This document shows positions 1-8,088 of a stretch of 64,000 bases of DNA, one piece after another. The notes beneath the pieces are model-generated. The model was not told the origin of the DNA. It did no database searches and saw nothing but the letters and a program-made list of their open reading frames with translations. The position numbers and the translations under genes were made by a program. The stretch covers positions 620,001 through 684,000 of the forward strand of contig NZ_JAXQNP010000004.1 of NCBI RefSeq assembly GCF_034427435.1. The letters run 5' to 3'. The stretch is from Nitrospirillum sp034427435 (GTDB lineage Bacteria > Pseudomonadota > Alphaproteobacteria > Azospirillales > Azospirillaceae). The stretch's first letter is position 1, and every line of letters begins with the position of its first letter.

Positions 1-215
1 GCGTCCAACCAAACCCCTCTCCCCCCAGCGACCTCGCCCATGCGGTGATCATGACATTGAACATGGGTGCCGGGAAGCGGCGAGCAACCGCTCGCTATAC
101 CCGTTAAAGTAATATTAATGGTGACTTTGTGATCTATAAGTTGATAATGCTGCGCATATACCCGCCAAGCCCGGCCCTGGTTCGCCGGTCCATCCACGAT
201 AGACAGGGGGAAAGC

Positions 216-1610
216 ATGCGTGTCCATTCTTCCACCGCCGCCTTGGCCGCTTTGCTCGGCATCGGCTTGATGCCTGCCGCCGCGATGGCACAGATCGTTC
301 CTGTTGATATTCCAGCCTCTTATGCCATTGGCACGCAGGGGGCCACCATTCAGGGCTGGGTGACCAACAACAATCAGGACCAGTTGCGTCAGCACAGCTG
401 GTCCGTCTGGGCCGGCCTGAATGCGGCGTCAGGCACCACCTATGAGGGTAAGGAGCTGCCGGTTTGGGAAACCTGGCTGGGCACGGAAGAGGTGTTCGCC
501 ACGCCGCAATCCAAGCTGACGGCGGCCGGCGGCGACAAGTTGGCGGAGCCGGCGCGGCATTTCAGGCGCCCCCATCAGTTCGCCCACTTGGCCCTGCTGC
601 GCGGCAACGCCGTTCCCAACGACCCGGCCAGCAGCACCCAGGTGGTGTCCTTCAACAAATTCAGCCCCGCCGCGGCGAAATTCATCCGGTCGCCGCAGTA
701 CATCGCCGGGCTGCAAGGGACCTATGAGGTCAATTCCCAAACGGCGTTGAACAAGATCAACGCCGCCTGGCCCAGCGGCACGCCCACCGAGAACCGCAGC
801 ATCAGCGAATTCCCAGTGGACGCTCTGGAACTGAAGCCGGTGATGAGCGTGGTGAAGGCCACGGGCCTGACGCCGATGCCGCTGTGGCAGGGGCCGGCGC
901 AATCGACCAACGCCAAGAATCCCACCCCGGAAACCTGGAAAGTCTGCGTCGCCATCGACCCGGCCGCCACGGGGGACGAGATCATCCCGGCCGGCAAGAA
1001 GCTGAGCAAGGAACAGATCGCCGCGCTGGATGCCTCGGCCAAGGCTGCCAAGCTGTCCTGCACCGTGCAGTACTACGCGCCGGTGACGGTGCTTTATAAC
1101 TTCAAGCTGAGCGCAGAAGAGGCGCAGGCCCTGAGCAAGGCCCAGCAGGTCCCGGCGGCCGCAGGCGACTATGGCGTGCTGGTGGCCATGCATGTCAACA
1201 CGAAGGAAGTGCCGTTCTGGGCCTGGCAGACCTTCTATTGGCAGCCGGGCGCCGACACGCCCAACAAGTATCCGGGCAGCAAGCAGGGGCAGCCCGCCAG
1301 CCTACCCGCACCGTACCGCAACTACGCCATGTGCACCAACTACAGCCAGCAGGTGCCGGCCGTGGCCACCAGCGGGCAGACGCAGAAGATGGACGTGTGC
1401 TTCAACCCCTATCTGGAGACCGATCCGGGCATCCCCGACGGAATCCAGTCCAATTGCATCAGTTGTCATGCCTTGGCCGGCGTGGGCAAGGGGCCGACTT
1501 ATCCCGCCAACTACAAACAGCCCATCAACCTGTTCGCCGACAAGCAGTACTTCACCAACCAGGCCACCCGGGCCGACTTCTCCTGGGCCGTCGCCGACGC
1601 GCCGAAGTAA
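216..1610 (+). CDS. Secreted c-type haem protein (cytochrome-like)
   Basis: The product is a 464-residue exported protein with one CxxCH haem-c motif (Cys414, Cys417, His418; CISCH), so it is probably a periplasmic electron carrier or haem-binding protein. The start at 216 is chosen because a purine-rich ribosome site (AGGGGGAAAG) lies just upstream and the protein then opens with a typical Sec signal peptide ending AMA before QIVP. An upstream in-frame start at 129 would bury the signal peptide. The haem motif sits close to the C-terminus, and the roughly 400 residues before it match no domain I recognise. Several cysteines elsewhere could form disulphides. It is followed by 293 bp without a gene. 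The haem attachment is seen as a motif; the redox role is inference. Confidence 0.75.
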   Translation: MRVHSSTAALAALLGIGLMPAAAMAQIVPVDIPASYAIGTQGATIQGWVTNNNQDQLRQHSWSVWAGLNAASGTTYEGKELPVWETWLGTEEVFATPQSKLTAAGGDKLAEPARHFRRPHQFAHLALLRGNAVPNDPASSTQVVSFNKFSPAAAKFIRSPQYIAGLQGTYEVNSQTALNKINAAWPSGTPTENRSISEFPVDALELKPVMSVVKATGLTPMPLWQGPAQSTNAKNPTPETWKVCVAIDPAATGDEIIPAGKKLSKEQIAALDASAKAAKLSCTVQYYAPVTVLYNFKLSAEEAQALSKAQQVPAAAGDYGVLVAMHVNTKEVPFWAWQTFYWQPGADTPNKYPGSKQGQPASLPAPYRNYAMCTNYSQQVPAVATSGQTQKMDVCFNPYLETDPGIPDGIQSNCISCHALAGVGKGPTYPANYKQPINLFADKQYFTNQATRADFSWAVADAPK

Positions 1611-1780
1611 TCAGACGATAATGGAGGGGATCGGGGGCATCAGCGGCGCCCCCGGTCCCAGCGGCGCAAGTGGCCCTGGGGAGGTGCTGGAAAGTGGCCT
1701 GAGTGCGCGGCCACCAGCCTGATATGCTCCGTTACCGGGAGTGTCGAAACGATTTCAGGGCGGGCGAGGGGCACCAGTCG

Positions 1781-1814
1781 GGAGCCGCCAATAGGGAACC
1801 GCCAATACGGAACC
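1781..1814. repeat. Short 14-bp tandem repeat upstream of the TspO gene
   Basis: Two imperfect 14-bp copies (GGAGCCGCCAATAG, GGAACCGCCAATAC) are followed by a third partial copy GGAACC. They lie in the 293-bp gap (1611-1903) before the TspO gene. I see no further clear feature in that gap. The function is unknown and it may be chance. Confidence 0.45.
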
Positions 1815-1903
1815 AAGGAACGGGCGCGACAATCGCGACGTTATTGTGTACCAATGCCTTGGTAGACGTTCCCGAGAAGAATCCGCTCCAGGATGGCCCG
1901 CCC

Positions 1904-2389
1904 ATGACGACCCGTGAGGATGAATCGCCGGCCCCAGCGGCGCGTTTTCCCGCCCTCATCCTCTTCATCGTGCTGGTTCTGGGCATCGGCCTGACCCTGG
2001 GTTATCTGACGGCGCCGGCCGAGTGGTATCGCAACCTGGCCAAACCCGGCTTCACCCCGCCCAACTGGGTGTTCGCGCCGGCCTGGACCCTGCTGTATGT
2101 CCTGATCGCCGTGGCCGGCTGGCTGACGTGGCGGCGGGATCGTGACAGCCGGCCCATGCGGCTGTGGTGGATCCAGATGGTGCTGAACTTCTGCTGGTCC
2201 CCCATCTTCTTCGCCGCGCATCTGCCCGGCCTGGCCCTGGCCGTCATCCTGGCCTTGCTGGCCACCATCCTGGCCTTTATCGCCACCGCCTGGCGCCAGG
2301 ACCGCACGGCCGCCCTGTTGTTCCTGCCCTATGCCGCCTGGGTCAGCTTCGCGTCCGCGCTGAACGCCGGTATCTGGATACTGAACTAA
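1904..2389 (+). CDS. tspO: TspO/MBR family membrane protein
   Basis: A 161-residue integral membrane protein of the TspO/MBR (translocator protein) family, which has five transmembrane helices and binds porphyrins. Family hallmarks visible here are the W-Y-x-x-L-x-K-P-x-F-x-P-P-N-W-V-F motif near residues 40-57, the WTLLY segment, the second-half motif LNFCWSPIFF and the C-terminal ALNAGIWILN. In alphaproteobacteria TspO affects tetrapyrrole-dependent gene regulation and oxidative-stress responses; its role here is inference. The start at 1904 gives the usual family length and has AGGATGG about 7 bases upstream. A longer in-frame start at 1703 would add a non-homologous tail. It stands alone between exported-protein genes. 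Confidence 0.88.
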   Translation: MTTREDESPAPAARFPALILFIVLVLGIGLTLGYLTAPAEWYRNLAKPGFTPPNWVFAPAWTLLYVLIAVAGWLTWRRDRDSRPMRLWWIQMVLNFCWSPIFFAAHLPGLALAVILALLATILAFIATAWRQDRTAALLFLPYAAWVSFASALNAGIWILN

Positions 2390-2453
2390 ACACGCAATCT
2401 GGTGGATCATGGCGGTCTGCCCCCAGGCTATCGCAGCAGCAAGGGGGTGTTTC

Positions 2454-3302
2454 ATGCGCCGGTCATTCACGTCCATCCTGGCGATGACGACGGCCCTGGC
2501 CACGCTGATGGCGCCGCAGGCGGGCAGGGCGGCGCGGTGCGCCCCGGTCCCCGGTGTCGAAACCTTCCTGGACCCGGCCAAGACCTATTTCGTGGTGGGG
2601 GATTTCCACGGCACGGCGGAAATTCCGGCCATGGTCGCCGACATCGTCTGCGCGGCCACGGCCAAATTCCATAAGCTGGTGCTGGCCTTGGAGTTTCCCG
2701 TGACCAATACGGAGGCGCTGAAAGACTTCAGCCGCCATCCTGAAACCCCGGCAACGGCCCTGCCGTTTTTCGCACCGGACCCCACCGGCATGGCCGATGG
2801 TCGCAGCAGTGTGGCCATGGCGCGGATGCTGGAGCAGATCCGCACCCTGGCCGGTCCTGGCATCACGGTGTCGTTCGTGCCTTTTCAACCGGTGCCGGGT
2901 CCCCCGGACCCGGGGCTGTATGAGAAGGCCATGGCCGATGGCGTCATCGCGGCGCATCAGGCTCATCCCGACGCCAAAATATTGATTTTTGTGGGAAGGG
3001 CCCATGCCCGCAAGGCGCCCACGGAGCGGAGCGGCGCAGTGCTTCCGATGGCGGCGCATCTCCCGGCAGGGCAAACCGTCAGCCTGGACGTCACCTCCAC
3101 GGGCGGCAGCGCCTGGACCTGTTCCTTGGCCGATATGACATGCGGTCCCAAAACTCTGGGTGACGCGCCGGACATCCCGCCGGCCGGCATCACGATGACG
3201 CCCAGCGCGGCTTATGACGGCAGCCTACCCGTGGGCAAACCATTCTCCGCGTCGCCACCCGTGCCCCCGTCGGCATCGCCCCGTTCTGCTGTCGGCCGGT
3301 AG
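2454..3302 (+). CDS. Secreted protein with ChaN/EreA-like features
   Basis: A 282-residue exported protein. The start at 2454 has AAGGGGG six bases upstream, and the protein then begins with a basic MRRS segment and a hydrophobic signal peptide. The mature part carries YFVVGDFHGTAEIP, then LVLALEFPVTN, then ILIFVGRAHARK. This pattern of GD(F)HG, a core strand with LE, and G-x-x-HA resembles the TraB/ChaN/erythromycin-esterase-like fold, in which these His and Glu residues are metal or active-site ligands. That assignment rests on motif impression only. The C-terminal 60 residues are proline- and serine-rich and probably disordered. Two cysteine pairs in the second half could be disulphides, as expected for a periplasmic protein. 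Substrate unknown. Confidence 0.55.
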   Translation: MRRSFTSILAMTTALATLMAPQAGRAARCAPVPGVETFLDPAKTYFVVGDFHGTAEIPAMVADIVCAATAKFHKLVLALEFPVTNTEALKDFSRHPETPATALPFFAPDPTGMADGRSSVAMARMLEQIRTLAGPGITVSFVPFQPVPGPPDPGLYEKAMADGVIAAHQAHPDAKILIFVGRAHARKAPTERSGAVLPMAAHLPAGQTVSLDVTSTGGSAWTCSLADMTCGPKTLGDAPDIPPAGITMTPSAAYDGSLPVGKPFSASPPVPPSASPRSAVGR

Positions 3303-3501
3303 GGCGGCTGACCATTCTGTTTTGCCAGACCCTGACACTTTAAATTTGCGCCCACAGCAGCACCGATAAGATACGTTATGGAAAAAATATACTGACAGGC
3401 TACGGGCTGGGCGCATGCTTCGCGATGCCCGGATCCCCTGGGAACCGCTCACGCGCTTGGGCGGTTGGACGCGCACGGATGATTGCGACCAAGGAGCGGC
3501 C

Positions 3502-4014
3502 ATGCCCAGTGACATCACCAGATCGACCGTCCAAGGGACGCCGATCCACCTGACAACGGTGGAGAACACCCCGGTTGAGGTGGTCCATGCCCCCCTTTAT
3601 CCCATGCTGGTGCCCTTTCCCAGCGCCTGCTTCATCGGCGCGTTTTTCACCGATCTGGCCTATTGGCGCACGGCGGAGATGATGTGGGCGGACTTTTCGG
3701 CCTGGCTGTTGTTCGCCGGCGCCGTCCTGGGGGGCATAGCCCTGATCGCGGGCCTGATCGATTTGGCCCAGCGCCGCTATCTCGTGATCCAGGCGCCCGC
3801 CTGGGCGCCCACCTGGCCGCATGTCCTTGGCAACCTGCTGGCGCTGGGCCTGGCCATCCTGAACTGCTTCGTCCACAGCCGCGATGCCTGGACCTCGGTC
3901 GTGCCCCAGGGTCTGATCCTCTCGGCCCTGGCGCTGGTCGTGGTGCTGACCAGCAATTGGATCGGTTGGTCAATGCTGGTGCAGCGGCGGCGCGTCGTGG
4001 AGGTGCGGTCATGA
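3502..4014 (+). CDS. DUF2231-type four-helix membrane protein
   Basis: A 170-residue membrane protein with about four hydrophobic helices (from FPSACFIGAFFTDLAYW through ALALVVVLTSNWIGW) and His/Asp residues near the membrane faces, the layout of DUF2231 proteins. The start at 3502 is supported by AAGGAG five bases upstream; an upstream in-frame ATG at 3415 has no such site. The stop overlaps the next gene's start in an ATGA arrangement, so the two are translationally coupled. DUF2231 genes are often found beside PQQ-type sugar dehydrogenase genes, as here, which suggests a membrane electron-transfer partner. That role is inference. Confidence 0.75.
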   Translation: MPSDITRSTVQGTPIHLTTVENTPVEVVHAPLYPMLVPFPSACFIGAFFTDLAYWRTAEMMWADFSAWLLFAGAVLGGIALIAGLIDLAQRRYLVIQAPAWAPTWPHVLGNLLALGLAILNCFVHSRDAWTSVVPQGLILSALALVVVLTSNWIGWSMLVQRRRVVEVRS

Positions 4015-5345
4015 TCGCGCCCCGTCTTCGTCCCCTGAGCCACCTGATCGTGGTGGGCGCCGCCGCCCTCAGCCTCGCCGCCTGCGACGATGGCAGCAAA
4101 GGCACCGACCCCAACGCCCAGGTCGGCGCCAACCCGACGCTGCCGAAGCAGGAGCAATACCTGTTGCCCCCCATGAAGGTGGCCAAGGTCGTGGGTTGGA
4201 AGGACGGTGAGAAGCCGGCGGTGGCCCAAGGCCTGAAAATCCAGGCCCTAGCCACCGGGCTGCACCATCCGCGATCGCTCTATGTCTTGCCCAACGGCGA
4301 CGTGCTGGTGGTGGAATCGGTGGCGCCGGAAGGTGAACCGGTCAAGCGGCCCAAGGACCTGATCATGCATTGGGTGGAATCCATGGCCACGTCCGGCGGT
4401 GAAACCAAGGACAGCAACCGCATCACCCTGCTCCGCGATGCCGATGGCGACGGCGTGCCGGAAACGCGGACCGTTTTCCTGGACCATCTCAACTCCCCCT
4501 TCGGCGTGGCCCTAGTGGGCGGTGACCTTTATGTCGCCGATACCGACGCCATCCTGCGCTATCCCTATACCGAGGGTGAAACCCGGATGACGGCCGAGGG
4601 CGCAACCCTCACCCCCCTGCCCGGCGGCCCCATCGACCATCACTGGACCAAGAGCCTGTTGGCCAGCCAGGACGGCACCCGGCTTTATGTGGGCGTCGGG
4701 TCCAACAGCAACATCACCGAGAACGGCCTGGAGGCGGAAAAGAACCGCGCCGCCATCTGGGAAGTGGACCGCGCCACCGGTCGCTGGCGCATTTACGCCG
4801 ATGGCCTGCGCAACCCCAACGGCCTCAGTTGGGAACCGCAAACCGGCACGCTGTGGGCGGTGGTGAACGAGCGTGACGAACTGGGACCGAACCTGGTGCC
4901 GGACTATATGACCTCGGTGAAGGATGGGGGGTTCTACGGCTGGCCCTACAGCTACTACGGCCAGAACATAGATCCGCGCGTGAAGCCACAGCGCCCCGAC
5001 CTGGTCGCCCGCGCCATCGTGCCGGACTATGCCCTGAGCACCCACGTCGCCCCACTGGGCATGGCCTTCTCCACCAGCACTAGCCTGCCCAGCAGCTACC
5101 AGGGTGGCGCCTTCGTCGGCGAACACGGCAGTTGGAATAGAAATATTCCAAATGGTTACAAGGTGATCTTCATCCCCTTTAGCAATGGGCAGCCCAATGG
5201 CCAGCCGATGGACGTGGTCACGGGCTTCCTGGACACGGAAGGGCGCGCCCATGGGCGCCCGGTCGGCCTGGCCATCGACAAGACCGGGGCCCTGCTGATC
5301 GCCGATGACGTGGGCAACACCGTCTGGCGGGTGACCGCCCAATGA
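4011..5345 (+). CDS. PQQ-type sugar (sorbosone-like) dehydrogenase, lipoprotein
   Basis: A 444-residue protein of the soluble glucose/sorbosone dehydrogenase beta-propeller family, which oxidises sugars or aldoses in the periplasm with PQQ. It begins with a lipoprotein signal (LSLAAC lipobox, Cys about residue 25), so it is probably lipid-anchored. Propeller signatures include GLHHPRSLYVLPNGDVLVVE, LNSPFGVALVGGDLYVADTD, GLRNPNGLSWEPQTGTLWAV, the FYGWPYSYYGQ segment and the final propeller strand GALLIADDVGNTVWRV. It overlaps the DUF2231 gene by 4 bp (ATGA). Downstream it converges on the TonB receptor with a shared hairpin terminator. The family assignment is firm; substrate and actual PQQ dependence are not shown by sequence. 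Confidence 0.88.
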   Translation: MIAPRLRPLSHLIVVGAAALSLAACDDGSKGTDPNAQVGANPTLPKQEQYLLPPMKVAKVVGWKDGEKPAVAQGLKIQALATGLHHPRSLYVLPNGDVLVVESVAPEGEPVKRPKDLIMHWVESMATSGGETKDSNRITLLRDADGDGVPETRTVFLDHLNSPFGVALVGGDLYVADTDAILRYPYTEGETRMTAEGATLTPLPGGPIDHHWTKSLLASQDGTRLYVGVGSNSNITENGLEAEKNRAAIWEVDRATGRWRIYADGLRNPNGLSWEPQTGTLWAVVNERDELGPNLVPDYMTSVKDGGFYGWPYSYYGQNIDPRVKPQRPDLVARAIVPDYALSTHVAPLGMAFSTSTSLPSSYQGGAFVGEHGSWNRNIPNGYKVIFIPFSNGQPNGQPMDVVTGFLDTEGRAHGRPVGLAIDKTGALLIADDVGNTVWRVTAQ

Positions 5346-5374
5346 GCGCCGCGCGGGCGCGATGAACAAAAAGA

Positions 5375-5406
5375 GGGGGGCCGGCAGCGGATGAAACCGG
5401 CCCCCC
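5375..5406. terminator. Bidirectional hairpin between convergent genes
   Basis: Arms GGGGGGCCGG (5375-5384) and CCGGCCCCCC (5397-5406) pair perfectly around a 12-base loop. It lies between the 3' ends of the sugar dehydrogenase and the TonB receptor. It lacks a long T run, so it may act weakly, but position and stem strength support a shared terminator. Confidence 0.65.
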
Positions 5407-5460
5407 TTCCAGCGGGAGGGTTAATCGCGTCGCCCGTTGGAACTCTTGAACTTCAATGCC

Positions 5461-7878
5461 TTAGAACGAAATCTTCACACCGCCATAGAAGGTGCGCGGC
5501 GCGCCGAGGGTCAGGGTGCGTGCGTCGCTCAGCTGCCGGCCCAGGACGTCGCTGGCACCGCTCAGCTCGAAATAGGTGCCGTAGCTGGCATAGCGGCGGT
5601 CGAACAGGTTGTTGATGCCGCCGAACACCTGGATATCGGGCAGGATCTGATAGGACGTGCGCAAATCCATGGTCCAGTACGGGGTCAGCGGCGCGTTCTG
5701 GTTGGCGTCGTCCCCCACCAGGTATTGGCTACCGTAGTACTGCACGGCGGCGCCCACGTTCCATTCCTGGGTCACCAGCACATCACCGCCCAGCTTCACC
5801 TGGTGGCGGGGGATGGCCGGAATGCGGTCTCCGTTGTGGACGGTGATGGTGCCATTGTCATCCGCTGACGGGTTGTTGGCCGATGCCAGCACACCGTCGA
5901 ACTGATAGGTCGCGTCCACGAAGCTGTAGTTCAGGTAGACCTGCCACCGCTCGCTGGCGAAGGTCAGGCCGGCATCGACACCTTGCCGGCGGGTGGACGG
6001 CACGTTGGTGTAATAGCCGCGGCCCTGGATGGTGCTGGCCAGCGCCACGATGTCGTTGTCGCTGTCGGTGCGGAACAGCCCCACGGTCCAATCCAGGCGT
6101 CCGTTGGCCACGCCCTGGGTGCCCCGCACGCCGGCCTCATAGGTGTTGGCCACCACCTGGCGCAACGGCGGGTCGGCCACCAGGGAATTTTCCAGCAGAC
6201 AGGGGCGTAGCGGGTCGGCGCAGTCCAATTCCAACGGCGTGGGCGCGCGGTTGGACTGGGAATAACCGCCATAGATGCTGAAGCCGCCGCCCAACTGATA
6301 GGTCAGGCCGGCCTGGGGGTTCCAATGGGTGTAGCGGTGGTCGCCGTTCAGCTCGGGGGCGGCGCCACTGCGGTCGCGGGTGCTGATGTCGGCCACGTTG
6401 AGGCGCAGGCCAGCGGTCAGCGACAGGGCCGGCGTCAGGTCCAGCGTGTCGGTGACATAAGCGCCGTAATAGTCGGTGGTGCCTGACAGCCAGACGGGGG
6501 CATAGCCCAGGTTGCCCAGGGTGCGGATGATCAGGCCGGCGCCGGCGATGTCATCGGCCGCGTCGCCCTGGGTGGTGACCGACAGGTCGGGGTTGATCAC
6601 CCCCAGGGTGCTGGTGGCGGTGAAGCGGATGTCGCTGTGGTCGATGCTGCCGCCGGCGGCGAAGCGGTTGCCCATCCCCATCAACGGCCGGTCGCTGGTC
6701 AGTTGCAGCGACCCGCCGACCGAGGTGGTATCCGTGGAGGTGCGGTCCAGGGTGCCGTAATTGGCATCGCCGTCATAGGCGAAGGTGTGGCCGGCCAGGT
6801 CGGTGATGACGAACTGATCGCGGAACGCCGTGGTCTTGCCCCCCGCCGGCGTGCCGAACGCGTCATCCTCCAGGCACAATTGCCCGCCGTAGGAGGAGCG
6901 GCGGCTGCAGCCTTCGAAATTGCCGTCGTTGCCGTCCACATGCTTCTGGCCGAAATGGCGGCCATAGACGTTACCCTGCAGGGACCAGCCGGGGGCCACG
7001 TCGACCTTGCCGTTCAGGGCCAGCATGCCGCTGTCATTCTTGGTGGTCTGGGGCCAGGTGTAGACCGAGGTCTCATCCGACTGGATCATTTCCAGCGGCG
7101 TGGGACCGACGACGCCCAGGCTGGACCGCGCGGCGGCGGCGACCAGATGCACCTCCGCACTATCGCTGCGCCAGCCCGCGTCGGCGTAGAAGCGCTCCAC
7201 ATCCGAGCCGGATTGCTTGCGCCAGCCATCATCGCGCGTCGCCTCCGCCGCCAGGTACAGGCTGATGTTGCCGGACTGCCAGCCGAATTCGGCGGAGCCT
7301 TGGGCACGGCCGTTGCTGCCGCCCAGCAGCTCAGCACTGCCGCCCTGGACGGTGAAGCCGTTCTTCATCTCCAGGGTCACCGCCCCGCCCAGGGCGTTCA
7401 GGCCATAGGCCGGGTTGTTGGTGGCCAGCGTCAGGCGATTGATCGCCACCTCCGGCGCCAGATCCCAGTTCACCGTGTCGCCGAAGGCCTCGTTCAGCCG
7501 CACGCCGTTCTGATAGACGGCGATGCCCTGGGGCGTCCCCTGAAGGGGGGAGACGGTGAAGCCGTGGTAGTGGATGTCCTGGAACAGGGCGTTGCCCTGG
7601 GTATCCGACAGCGCCAGCCCCGGCACCCGTTGGGCCATGCTGTCCAGGATCGATACCGAGTGGATGCGGGCCAGATCGTCCGCCGACAGGGTGGTGGCCG
7701 CCGCCGGCACCTTGTCCAGCGGGACGTTGGCCCCCGGCAGGGGCGTCACGCCGATGACGATGATGTCGCTGAGCGTCGGCGGCGCGCCATCGGGCGCCGG
7801 GTCGGCCTCAGCCGCCAGGGCAACGGTGGAACAGGTGGCGCACAGCAGGGCCAGCAGACCGGCCGGAATGTTTTTCAT
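5461..7878 (-). CDS. TonB-dependent outer-membrane receptor
   Basis: An 805-residue outer-membrane receptor for TonB-energised uptake. It has a Sec signal peptide (to about residue 23), a TonB-box-like DIIVIGVTP near the mature N-terminus, and a plug domain with VSILDSMAQRVPGLALSD and the GLNALGGAVTLEMKNGF plug-end motif. A long 22-strand-type barrel follows, ending in the terminal aromatic pattern FYGGVKISF. ATG 7878 is used; a GTG four codons upstream (7890) is equally possible since neither has a strong ribosome site. The ligand cannot be read: siderophores and complex carbohydrates are both possible. It is divergent from a NarL-type kinase/regulator operon, with a TTCCCG repeat cluster between them that could link its expression to that system. 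Confidence 0.9.
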   Translation of the reverse strand: MKNIPAGLLALLCATCSTVALAAEADPAPDGAPPTLSDIIVIGVTPLPGANVPLDKVPAAATTLSADDLARIHSVSILDSMAQRVPGLALSDTQGNALFQDIHYHGFTVSPLQGTPQGIAVYQNGVRLNEAFGDTVNWDLAPEVAINRLTLATNNPAYGLNALGGAVTLEMKNGFTVQGGSAELLGGSNGRAQGSAEFGWQSGNISLYLAAEATRDDGWRKQSGSDVERFYADAGWRSDSAEVHLVAAAARSSLGVVGPTPLEMIQSDETSVYTWPQTTKNDSGMLALNGKVDVAPGWSLQGNVYGRHFGQKHVDGNDGNFEGCSRRSSYGGQLCLEDDAFGTPAGGKTTAFRDQFVITDLAGHTFAYDGDANYGTLDRTSTDTTSVGGSLQLTSDRPLMGMGNRFAAGGSIDHSDIRFTATSTLGVINPDLSVTTQGDAADDIAGAGLIIRTLGNLGYAPVWLSGTTDYYGAYVTDTLDLTPALSLTAGLRLNVADISTRDRSGAAPELNGDHRYTHWNPQAGLTYQLGGGFSIYGGYSQSNRAPTPLELDCADPLRPCLLENSLVADPPLRQVVANTYEAGVRGTQGVANGRLDWTVGLFRTDSDNDIVALASTIQGRGYYTNVPSTRRQGVDAGLTFASERWQVYLNYSFVDATYQFDGVLASANNPSADDNGTITVHNGDRIPAIPRHQVKLGGDVLVTQEWNVGAAVQYYGSQYLVGDDANQNAPLTPYWTMDLRTSYQILPDIQVFGGINNLFDRRYASYGTYFELSGASDVLGRQLSDARTLTLGAPRTFYGGVKISF

Positions 7879-7949
7879 TATGGGGCGCACCGGAAGGATG
7901 GAGCTGATGAAAGGCTAGTCCCGACGGCCAAGTCCGGCCATAGGCCCCC

Positions 7950-7979
7950 TTCCCGATTTTCCCGGGAAAAATTCCCGAT
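7950..7979. promoter_or_regulatory. TTCCCG half-site cluster with central palindrome
   Basis: A perfect 14-bp palindrome TTTTCCCGGGAAAA (7957-7970) is flanked by direct copies of TTCCCGAT at 7950-7957 and 7972-7979. Together they give four TTCCCG half-sites in 30 bp, three on the plus and one on the minus strand. It lies between the divergent TonB receptor and histidine kinase genes, where an operator is expected. The nearby NarL-type regulator is one possible binder (inference). Confidence 0.55.
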
Positions 7980-8088
7980 ATCGCGGCGACTGTTGCATGA
8001 GAGCGGCAAGCGCCTGTTAGATAGGCGTGGGAGGCGCCGTCCGATGCCGGGCGGCGACATCGTATCGGGCCGCTGGGGAACCAACCTC

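Noticed and set aside
1..215. A gene at the left edge
   Set aside because: No frame with a ribosome site and sensible protein was found; the AT-rich stretch near 100-130 may hold the promoter of the haem-protein gene.
1621..1722. Short collagen-like reading frame (MEGIGGISGAPGPSGASGPG...)
   Set aside because: It is only 33 codons, with a weak start context, and is likely chance in GC-rich sequence.
6637..8088. A 5' extension of the histidine kinase running through the TonB gene
   Set aside because: It is antisense to the TonB receptor and has no homologous sequence; the ribosome site and membrane helix support a start at 8089.
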